A DNA stretch of 64,000 nt from SZUA-35 sp964351995 (lineage in GTDB: Bacteria; Actinomycetota; Acidimicrobiia; Acidimicrobiales; SZUA-35), in the NCBI GenBank assembly GCA_964351995.1, contig CAYGQE010000013.1:1-64000 (forward strand). Reading direction: 5' to 3'. Below the pieces are notes generated by a model. It saw only the letters and a program-made list of their open reading frames with translations. It had not been told where the DNA came from and did not search any database. Shown here in pieces: positions 52,801 to 59,496 of this stretch (position 1 is its first letter; each line of letters opens with the position of its first letter). Position numbers and translations under genes: made by a program.

Positions 52801-53779
52801 ATGGCCAGCCGTTGGGAACGCAGTCCTGCAGGGATTTGGTTTGCTGCTGCATGACCGGTGCCAACTCGCCTCGGCCGCCGCAGTTGACGTGTCCGTAGCC
52901 CAGGAAGTGGCCCATCTCGTGATTGATGAGGTACGCCCGGTACTCAACGAGGGAGGCAGACCAGAATGTCGTGGCGCCCGCCCACCGGTCACTGTTCAAG
53001 TTCAGCGATCTGCCATTTCGGCACGACAGACGGCCGCCAGTTCGCAACGGCAAGCAGCGCGCATCGACGGTCGACGGCGAAGCAAGCCGGATGCGGACAT
53101 CGGCGTCTTCAGGATCCACCACGAGTTGGAACCGGACGGTCCCCGCACCAGCCCAGCTGCGAGGGTCGGCGAGAATTGAGACGATCTGTTGTCGGGTTTC
53201 TTCCGGCGACCAGCTGAGAGACGGCTCGATCTCGACGCTGAACCTGGTGATCGGCCCCGATCTGCCAACTGGCCTGGTCAGAGGCGGTCCTGCTGGAGCA
53301 ACGTGCTCTCCCGGGAAACGGTGCTCGGCCACGAACTCGGAACTGTCGGCGAAGTGGCGCAGCACCCACAGACGCGTGAAGGTTCCGGTCGTGAGTCCGC
53401 TGGTCCAAAAGTCGAGGCCGGTCGGATCAGGTTCGCGGTCGAGCACATTGTGGTACAGCGTTTCGACGAACCGGTGCGTCGTGGTGTCGCCGTAGGTGGC
53501 GACGAACTCCGGGGACTGACTCATGTGGTCGGCAATGCGAGCGAGCGTGTCGCCGCTGTTGTATCGGTCGATCCAGTATCGAGCGCCCCCGATATCGGGC
53601 TCGCGGTCGAAGATCGCGTAGTAGAGCCGCAGGAGATCGGCGTGCGGCTGCCGGAAGTCGGCGGCGGTGGTGATCTCGTCGAGGGCGGTGGCCTCGGTTG
53701 TCGTTGCTGTTGCGGCACCGGGAAGGAGCACTGCAGTCATCAGCATCAGGGCGCCGAGGATGTGGCGACGTCGCAGCAC
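52790..53779 (-). CDS. Secreted DUF4214-DUF3152 zinc metalloprotease-like protein
   Basis: A 329-aa protein. Signal peptide RRRHILGALMLMTAVLLPGA with likely cleavage near residue 25. Two DUF4214 modules follow (LLRLYYAIFDREPDIGGARYW, 49-69; FVETLYHNVLDREPDPTGLDFW, 104-125). DUF3152 spans about 175-329: zinc motif HEMGHFLGYGH (287-297), Met-turn M310 (LAPVM), and four cysteines (242, 253, 300, 320) that may form disulfides. The metzincin-like motif HExxHxxGxxH predicts a protease. Start GTG 53779 gives a proper signal peptide; no ATG does. The same DUF4214 pair occurs in the DUF1501 protein at 9.6-11.6 kb. Confidence 0.85.
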   Translation of the reverse strand: MLRRRHILGALMLMTAVLLPGAATATTTEATALDEITTAADFRQPHADLLRLYYAIFDREPDIGGARYWIDRYNSGDTLARIADHMSQSPEFVATYGDTTTHRFVETLYHNVLDREPDPTGLDFWTSGLTTGTFTRLWVLRHFADSSEFVAEHRFPGEHVAPAGPPLTRPVGRSGPITRFSVEIEPSLSWSPEETRQQIVSILADPRSWAGAGTVRFQLVVDPEDADVRIRLASPSTVDARCLPLRTGGRLSCRNGRSLNLNSDRWAGATTFWSASLVEYRAYLINHEMGHFLGYGHVNCGGRGELAPVMQQQTKSLQDCVPNGWPYPG

Positions 53780-53824
53780 GATGGACGAGTCTGGACCAGC
53801 CGATCGAGGGTGGCAAGGATGGGG

Positions 53825-53836
53825 TAGCGTTTCGCC
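53825..53836 (+). promoter_or_regulatory. Leaderless-type -10 box for the methyltransferase gene
   Basis: TAGCGT (53825-53830), 6 nt (TTCGCC), then GTG 53837. The box is identical to the one before the HD gene at 5.2 kb. Confidence 0.5.
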
Positions 53837-54622
53837 GTGTTTGCCGATCGTCGCCGGACCTTTGATGAGGCTGCCAGCATCTACCACGACGCTCGCCCTC
53901 AGTATCCCGCTCAGATCATCGATCGTCTGATGGACCTGCTTCCGCCCGAGCCGCAGGTCGTGGAGATCGGGCCGGGGACCGGCCAAGCCACAGAGCCGAT
54001 GTTGCGACGCGGAGCGACGGTCCGGGCAATCGAGATCGGCCCGAAGCTGGCGCTGCAGTTGGCGCGGCGGCTCGGTGACTTCGTGGAAAACGAGCAGCTC
54101 GAGGTGGTCGTTGCCGACTTCGAGACCGCCGAACCCCATCACCCCGCAGTCGACGCTGTTGTCTGCGCCACGGCCTTTCACTGGATCTCGCCGACGGAGC
54201 AGTTGATCCGGCCCCGCCGCTGGCTCACACCGAAGGGGCGCCTCGCCATCATCGACACGATGCAGGTGGCGAGCCCGAACGATGGTGGCTACTTCGCTGC
54301 TGCCCAATCGATCTACGAGCGCTATGAACAAGCGACCGGTGGCCCCTCATACGACCCTCGCACCGTGACGCCGGTGATCCACGAGCGCATGAGCGGTGAC
54401 CGTTCATGCATCGAGGTCACCCTGGATCGTTGCCGATGGGATCAGACGTACGACGCCCCGGCGTATCGGGCGCTGCTGAACACCTACAGCGGCACGTTGG
54501 CCATGGCCGAGCCGGCTCGCACTGCGATGGTCGACGAACTCGTGCGACTGGTCGATGACATGGGTGGAACGGTCACGCGTCCATTGGTGATCACGCTGGC
54601 GACCTGTCGTTTCGCCACCTGA
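53837..54622 (+). CDS. SAM-dependent methyltransferase, class I
   Basis: A 261-aa Rossmann-fold enzyme. RTFDEAASIYHDARPQYP is the common N-terminal helix of methyltransferase-11 proteins; SAM loop VVEIGPGTGQATEPMLRRG; acidic VRAIEIGP; VVADFETAE; CATAFHWISP near the active site. Acceptor unknown. Leaderless-type GTG start, divergent from the metalloprotease with 57 bp between starts. Confidence 0.85.
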   Translation: MFADRRRTFDEAASIYHDARPQYPAQIIDRLMDLLPPEPQVVEIGPGTGQATEPMLRRGATVRAIEIGPKLALQLARRLGDFVENEQLEVVVADFETAEPHHPAVDAVVCATAFHWISPTEQLIRPRRWLTPKGRLAIIDTMQVASPNDGGYFAAAQSIYERYEQATGGPSYDPRTVTPVIHERMSGDRSCIEVTLDRCRWDQTYDAPAYRALLNTYSGTLAMAEPARTAMVDELVRLVDDMGGTVTRPLVITLATCRFAT

Positions 54623-54651
54623 TTGCTCCGCTCGGTTCCAAAGGGTCGTTA

Positions 54652-54680
54652 TTGACAAATCGGTTTGTCTATTGCACAGT
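54652..54680 (+). promoter_or_regulatory. Promoter with palindromic operator of the ArsR-SRPBCC operon
   Basis: TTGACA (54652-54657), 17-bp spacer, CACAGT (54675-54680), then 7 nt to ATG 54688. The perfect palindrome GACAAA-TCGG-TTTGTC (54654-54669) overlaps the -35. This is the expected place for the ArsR-type product to repress its own gene. Confidence 0.65.
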
Positions 54681-54687
54681 TGGCGAG

Positions 54688-55290
54688 ATGCGGGATCTTG
54701 AGGTCATCGACGATGCGGCCGTTGCGGTCGCCATGCTCGACCCGCTCCGCCGCCAGGTACTGACGGCGCTCGCCGAGCCGGGTTCGGCATCGAGTCTTGC
54801 CTCCGACCTCGGCTTGGCCCGGCAGAAGGTCAACTACCACCTACGGACACTCGAAGAACACGGCTTGGTGGCTTTACTCGAGGAGCGACCACGGCGCGGG
54901 ATGACCGAACGCATCGTGCAGGCGTCGGCTCGGTCGTACGTCATCTCGCCGGATGTTCTCGGCACCCTGGCCGCCGATCCGGATCGGACCGGACATCTGT
55001 CGGTTCGATACATCCTGTCCGTCGCATCACGAACGATCCACGAGGTCGCAGCGATGCTGCAGAAGGCTGAGCTGGCGGGTCAATCACTGCCCACATTGAC
55101 CATCGACACCAGCATTCGATTCGCCAACGCCGCTGACCGGAAGGCCTTCACCGAAGAACTCGCTGGCGCCGTCGGCGGATTGGTGGCCGCCTACCACGAT
55201 GAGCGTGCGCCCGGAGGGCGATGGCATCGCCTGCTCGTCACCTCCCACCCTCGACCGACCCACGACCCCGATACGGAGAGCACCCCATGA
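54688..55290 (+). CDS. ArsR-family winged-helix regulator
   Basis: A 200-aa repressor-type protein. Winged helix: DPLRRQVLTALAEPGSASSLASDLGLARQKVNYHLRTLEEHGLVALLEERPRRG, with recognition helix around ARQKVNYHLRTL. No metal-binding Cys motif is seen, so it senses something else. The C-terminal part has its own small domain, ending RWHRLLVTSHPRP. The TTG at 54652 in the same frame is part of the promoter, so ATG 54688 is used. It overlaps the SRPBCC gene by 4 bp; such ArsR-SRPBCC pairs are common. Confidence 0.88.
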   Translation: MRDLEVIDDAAVAVAMLDPLRRQVLTALAEPGSASSLASDLGLARQKVNYHLRTLEEHGLVALLEERPRRGMTERIVQASARSYVISPDVLGTLAADPDRTGHLSVRYILSVASRTIHEVAAMLQKAELAGQSLPTLTIDTSIRFANAADRKAFTEELAGAVGGLVAAYHDERAPGGRWHRLLVTSHPRPTHDPDTESTP

Positions 55291-56057
55291 CCGAAGAAGC
55301 CCGCAAGATCGAAATCGAGATCGAAGTACCCGGTACGCCAGACGAGGTGTGGCGTGCCATCGCTACTGGTCCGGGCATCACCTCGTGGTACGTCCCGCAC
55401 CAGATCGAGGAACAACAGGACGGCAAAGCAACGTTCTCGTTCGGTCCTGGGATGGAGGGTGAGGGCGTCGTCACTGCGTGGGAACCTCCACACCGGTTCA
55501 AGCTCGAAGGAGCAGAACCGGGCGAAGGTCTTGCCTTCGAATGGACGGTGCAGGCCAGAGCCGAAGGCACATGCGTGGTCCGCCTGGTCAATTCTGGCTT
55601 TGGTGATGGCGATGAATGGGACGCGCAATACGACGCGATGACCAACGGCTGGAGCATTTTCTTGACCAATTTGCGCCTGCACCTCGAGTACTTCGCTCCC
55701 CTGTCGGCAACTGCCTCGCTGCCGATGGCGGTGTGGGAGAAGAAGCTCGACGATGCATGGACGCACCTCACCGATCACCTCGACATACCGGCGGAGGTCG
55801 CCGCCGGCGACCGCATCACGGTGTCGGGTGCGGGAGCTCCCCACCTGTCTGGCGTGGTGGTGAAGGCCAGCAAGGGCTGGTACTCGTTGCTGATCGACGC
55901 TCCGGCCTCGGGTACAGGGTTCATCAGTGCCGAAGCGCACGGCGACATGACGGCGGTCTCGATCTGGACCTACCTCTACAACGACGAAGGCAAGGCGGCG
56001 AGCGCCAGTGCCGAGCCGATCTGGCGCGACTGGTTGGAGACCAAGGGCGCACTCTGA
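55287..56057 (+). CDS. SRPBCC (AHSA1-like) domain protein
   Basis: A 256-aa START-fold protein with a ligand pocket. The opening IEIEIEVPGTPDEVWRAIATGPGITSWYVPHQIEE and LEGAEPGEGLAFEWTV are typical of the AHSA1-like family. A second, shorter alpha/beta half after residue about 170 is less familiar. ATGA overlap with the ArsR regulator suggests the regulator controls, and may sense the same ligand as, this protein. Followed by a hairpin. Confidence 0.88.
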   Translation: MTEEARKIEIEIEVPGTPDEVWRAIATGPGITSWYVPHQIEEQQDGKATFSFGPGMEGEGVVTAWEPPHRFKLEGAEPGEGLAFEWTVQARAEGTCVVRLVNSGFGDGDEWDAQYDAMTNGWSIFLTNLRLHLEYFAPLSATASLPMAVWEKKLDDAWTHLTDHLDIPAEVAAGDRITVSGAGAPHLSGVVVKASKGWYSLLIDAPASGTGFISAEAHGDMTAVSIWTYLYNDEGKAASASAEPIWRDWLETKGAL

Positions 56058-56067
56058 CCCGACCGAT

Positions 56068-56093
56068 GTTGGGAGGGTCCGACCCCTCCCAAC
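56068..56093 (+). terminator. Hairpin after the SRPBCC gene
   Basis: GTTGGGAGGG (56068-56077) with CCCTCCCAAC (56084-56093), a perfect 10-bp stem with a 6-nt loop. No U-run. It separates the operon from the oligopeptidase gene. Confidence 0.75.
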
Positions 56094-56107
56094 TCCGTAT
56101 GGACTCG

Positions 56108-56119
56108 TATCCTCGTCCC
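56108..56119 (+). promoter_or_regulatory. Leaderless-type -10 box for the oligopeptidase gene
   Basis: TATCCT (56108-56113), 6 nt (CGTCCC), then GTG 56120. This makes GTG 56120 a better start than ATG 56099. Confidence 0.5.
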
Positions 56120-58183
56120 GTGACTGAATCGAACGACGCCCATCTCTGGTTGGAAGACGTGGAGGGCGACGATGCTCTCGAATGGGTCCGCACCCAGAAC
56201 GAACGGACGTTGGCCGACCTCCAGTCCGATGATCGCTACGAGGCGTTCGAAGCCGCAGCACTCGAGGTGCTCACGTCGAATGATCGAATTCCTTACGGCA
56301 CCATCAGAGATGGTCTGGTCTACAACTTCTGGCAAGACGACGAACACGTTCGGGGACTCTGGCGTCGCACACCGTTGGCGAGCTACCGCACCGAGGAACC
56401 CGATTGGGAGATCATCCTCGATGTCGACGCGCTCGCTGCTGCCGAAGATGCGAATTGGGTGTTCAAGGGAGCCAACGTCTTTAAGCCCGAGGGAGGCGAT
56501 CACTACTACGCACTGCTGTCGTTGTCTGACGGAGGTAAGGACGCGATCGTCCAGCGAGAGTTCGACATCGCCTCGAAGTCATTCGTCGACGACGGGTTCA
56601 TCACGACCGAAGCCAAGCAAGGGGCGGCATGGGTCGACCCCGACCTGGTGCTGATCGCCACAGACTGGGGGCCCGAGGGCGATGCGCCGACCGTGACCGA
56701 ATCCGGCTACCCGTTCGTGGTGAAACGCTGGACTCGAGGCACGCCACTGGCCGACGCCGTTGAAGTGCTTCGAGGCACGCCCACCGATGTTGGTGTGTGG
56801 CCTTTCACCATCGAGAACGAGGACGGCTCGCTCCTCGCCGGCGCGGTGCAGAGCGACAGCTTCTTCACGTCGAGCTACTGGCTCTTCGCCGATGGCGATG
56901 TCAGCCAGTGGCCGATTCCACCCAAAGCGACACCGAGCGGTATCTCACATGGTCGCTTCGTGTTCTCATTGGAGCAGGACTGGCAGCCGGCCGACGTTGC
57001 GTTCCTGTCCGGCGATCTCGTGGCCTTTGATCTGGAAACGTTCCTGACCACGCACGAACTGCCGCCGGTCGAACTCGTGTTTCGCCCTTCGCAGACCCAA
57101 GCCGTCAACGGCATCGCGGTGGCGGGCGGGGCGACCCTGTTGTCGATCAGCGACAACGTCATCGGTCGCGTGCTCACCGTCGAACCGGGGAACGCTTCCG
57201 ACGGCGACGGATGGTCGACGAGCCCGATCGAGCTACCCGGAACCGGCGACGTGGGCATTGCCTTCGCCGATCGCAAAGAAGCGACCGTTCTGCTCAACTA
57301 CGAGGACTTCCTCACACCGTCGTCCCTGCTGACGCTCGACAGCGAGTCCGGATCAATCGAGACGCTCAAATCGTTGCCTGCATCCTTCGACAGCGAGGGG
57401 CTCGTGGTCGAGCAGCATTCGGCGACGTCGGCTGATGGAACAACGATCCCCTACTTCGTCGTACGGCCCAGCGACGTGCCCTTCGATGGATCCACGCCGA
57501 CCCTGCTGTACGGCTACGGCGGATTCCAGATCTCGCTCGGCCCTTCCTACAGCGGCACGATCGGACGGAACTGGTTGGCAGAGGGCGGGGCGTACGTGCT
57601 GGCCAACATCCGAGGCGGCGGTGAGTTCGGTCCTGAGTGGCACCAAGCGGGTTTGCGCACCAACCGTCAGCGGGTGTACGACGACTTCATCGCCGTCGGC
57701 GAATCGGTAGTGACCGCCGGACTCTCCTCACCACAACACCTCGGCATCATGGGCGGATCGAACGGTGGTCTGCTGATGGGCGTGATGCTGAATCAGCGGC
57801 CCGATCTCTGGAACGCCGTGGTCATCCAGGTCCCACTCCTCGACATGCTGCGATTCCACCTACTGCTGGCTGGAGCTTCGTGGGTTGACGAGTACGGCTC
57901 ACCCGAGGATCCCGAGGAACGGGCGTTCTTGGAGACCATTTCGCCGTACCAGAATTTCGATGCCTCCAAGCCGTATCCGATGCCCTTCTTCGTCACCTCG
58001 ACCAAGGACGACCGTGTTCATCCGGGACACGCTCGAAAGCTCGCCAAGAAGTTCGAAGAGGCTGGTCTCGAGTTTCTCTACTACGAGAACATCGATGGTG
58101 GGCACTCAGCCGCCGCGAATCAGACCGAGGCGGCCAAGCGATCAGCGCTGGAGTTCACCTACCTCACTCGCCAACTCTTCTAA
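56120..58183 (+). CDS. Prolyl oligopeptidase family serine peptidase
   Basis: A 687-aa S9 peptidase. The N-terminal beta-propeller (about 1-400) begins HLWLEDVEGDDALEWVRTQNERT, the standard POP opening. The alpha/beta-hydrolase domain contains YGYGGFQISLGPSYSG, NIRGGGEFGPEWHQAG, the nucleophile in GIMGGSNGGLLMG, Asp in TKDDRVHPGHARK and His in DGGHSAA. Cytoplasmic cleavage of short peptides is the usual role. ATG 56099 would add 7 residues. Ends at hairpin copy B. Confidence 0.92.
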   Translation: MTESNDAHLWLEDVEGDDALEWVRTQNERTLADLQSDDRYEAFEAAALEVLTSNDRIPYGTIRDGLVYNFWQDDEHVRGLWRRTPLASYRTEEPDWEIILDVDALAAAEDANWVFKGANVFKPEGGDHYYALLSLSDGGKDAIVQREFDIASKSFVDDGFITTEAKQGAAWVDPDLVLIATDWGPEGDAPTVTESGYPFVVKRWTRGTPLADAVEVLRGTPTDVGVWPFTIENEDGSLLAGAVQSDSFFTSSYWLFADGDVSQWPIPPKATPSGISHGRFVFSLEQDWQPADVAFLSGDLVAFDLETFLTTHELPPVELVFRPSQTQAVNGIAVAGGATLLSISDNVIGRVLTVEPGNASDGDGWSTSPIELPGTGDVGIAFADRKEATVLLNYEDFLTPSSLLTLDSESGSIETLKSLPASFDSEGLVVEQHSATSADGTTIPYFVVRPSDVPFDGSTPTLLYGYGGFQISLGPSYSGTIGRNWLAEGGAYVLANIRGGGEFGPEWHQAGLRTNRQRVYDDFIAVGESVVTAGLSSPQHLGIMGGSNGGLLMGVMLNQRPDLWNAVVIQVPLLDMLRFHLLLAGASWVDEYGSPEDPEERAFLETISPYQNFDASKPYPMPFFVTSTKDDRVHPGHARKLAKKFEEAGLEFLYYENIDGGHSAAANQTEAAKRSALEFTYLTRQLF

Positions 58184-58191
58184 AACCGCAG

Positions 58192-58224
58192 CGCTGGGAG
58201 TTGTGAGCCTCAGCGAGCAACTCC
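58192..58224. terminator. Hairpin element, copy B, between convergent genes
   Basis: CGCTG (58192-58196) pairs with CAGCG (58211-58215); GGAGTTG (58197-58203) pairs with CAACTCC (58218-58224). The arms interleave as in copy A at 895-930. The 29-nt core (58196-58224) differs from copy A at 4 positions; the one substitution inside the paired GGAGTTG stem keeps pairing. It overlaps the 3' end of the M20 gene. Confidence 0.55.
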
Positions 58225-59418
58225 GTTAGTGAGCGGAGCGAACGGCGCCATGGCCATGGCGGCATAGAGCGCCACACCGTTGGCCAGCTTGGCTTCGCTG
58301 ATGCGCATGAGGTTGGAGTGGTTGGGCGCTGCCGTTGCCGGGTTGAGGTCTTCGGGGCACACGCCCATGAAGGCCATGGCACCGGGAACATGTTGCAGGA
58401 CGTAGCTGAAGTCTTCGGCCCCGAGCACCGCCCGAGGCATCTCGATCACGCTGCCCGCACCCAGTACCTCGGCCCCGACCTTCAGGGTGAGATCGGCTTG
58501 GTCTTGGTGGTTGATCGTGACGGGGTACCCCGGCTCGATCGTCGATGTACAGCTGCAACCGTGGGCCTCTGCGGTGCCTCTGGCAACCCGGTGCAGGTCC
58601 TGATGAATGGTGGCCCTGGTGCCTTCATCGAGGGCACGAATCGTGCCTTCCATGTAGGCATCGGGCGGAATGACGTTGTTCGTGGTGCCTGCCTCGACGT
58701 GAGCGACGGTCACCAGACCGCTGAGCGCGGGATCGAGCGAGCGGCTGACCATGGTGTGCAGACCCGTGATCGTGGCGGCAGCCGCTGGGATCGGGTCCTT
58801 GCAATGGTGAGGTGCTGAGGCATGGCCACCGCTGCCATGGACCGTGATCTCGAATTTGTCGGCGCTCGCCATGATCGACCCGCCCTTGGTGGTGATCACA
58901 CCATCGTTGAAGTTGGTGAACACGTGGATGGCGAAGGCACGGTCTACTCCTTCGAGGACGCCCTCCTCGATCATGTATTTCGCGCCATGGTGGCCTTCTT
59001 CGCCGGGCTGGAACATGAAACGAACCTTGCCGGTCAACTCGCTCTTGTTCTCGCTGAGCAGCTTGGCTGCACTGGCCAACATGGCCACGTGTGAGTCATG
59101 ACCGCAAGCGTGCATGATGCCTTCGTTCTGGGACTGGAACGGTGACTCGTAGTCCTCCTGCAGAGCCAGGGCGTCCATGTCTCCTCGTAGCAGGACGGTT
59201 GGGCCCGGCTTGCCGGTATCGAGGTCGGCCACGACCGAGGTGAGTGACTCGCCGAGCTTGATGTCGAGGCCTAGCCCGGTCAGAGCGTCGGTGATCCGCT
59301 TCTGGGTGCGAGGGAGGTCGTTACCCAGTTCGGGGTCGGCGTGAATGGCTCGACGAAGCTCGATGGTGTCGACGTCGAGCGACTGGGAAGCGTTGAGAAG
59401 GTCGGAGGAGTCAGCCAT
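58210..59418 (-). CDS. M20-family amidohydrolase (hippurate/IAA-amino-acid hydrolase type)
   Basis: A 402-aa metallo-hydrolase releasing amino acids from N-acyl conjugates. M20D marks: VLLRGDMDALALQED, IMHACGHDSHVAML (Cys and His ligands), FMFQPGEEGHHGAKYM (Glu-Glu), and GSGGHASAPHHCKDP in the dimerisation domain; HSNLMRISE near the end. No signal peptide, so cytoplasmic. It could share N-acyl amino-acid catabolism with the amidohydrolase at 44-46 kb. ATG 59418 has a leaderless-type promoter. Confidence 0.92.
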   Translation of the reverse strand: MADSSDLLNASQSLDVDTIELRRAIHADPELGNDLPRTQKRITDALTGLGLDIKLGESLTSVVADLDTGKPGPTVLLRGDMDALALQEDYESPFQSQNEGIMHACGHDSHVAMLASAAKLLSENKSELTGKVRFMFQPGEEGHHGAKYMIEEGVLEGVDRAFAIHVFTNFNDGVITTKGGSIMASADKFEITVHGSGGHASAPHHCKDPIPAAAATITGLHTMVSRSLDPALSGLVTVAHVEAGTTNNVIPPDAYMEGTIRALDEGTRATIHQDLHRVARGTAEAHGCSCTSTIEPGYPVTINHQDQADLTLKVGAEVLGAGSVIEMPRAVLGAEDFSYVLQHVPGAMAFMGVCPEDLNPATAAPNHSNLMRISEAKLANGVALYAAMAMAPFAPLTNGVAR

Positions 59419-59430
59419 TCGGCGAGCGTA
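59419..59430 (-). promoter_or_regulatory. Leaderless-type -10 box for the M20 gene
   Basis: On the minus strand TACGCT (59430-59425), 6 nt (CGCCGA), then ATG 59418. CTGACC lies 17 bp further upstream as a possible -35. Confidence 0.55.
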
Positions 59431-59461
59431 GACCCAAGTGGGCATCGGGTCAGGCTCGTAC

Positions 59462-59496
59462 TTGTCCTCAACCGCTGTTTCGTGCACTCTGTGCCG
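59462..59496 (+). promoter_or_regulatory. Possible promoter of the MBL-fold gene
   Basis: TTGTCC (59462-59467), 17-bp spacer, CACTCT (59485-59490), 6 nt, ATG 59497. Same geometry as the leaderless promoters but with C in the first -10 position. Confidence 0.35.

Noticed and set aside
54652..54687. A TTG start adding 12 residues to the ArsR regulator
   Set aside because: This stretch is the promoter and operator; the family N-terminus begins at ATG 54688.
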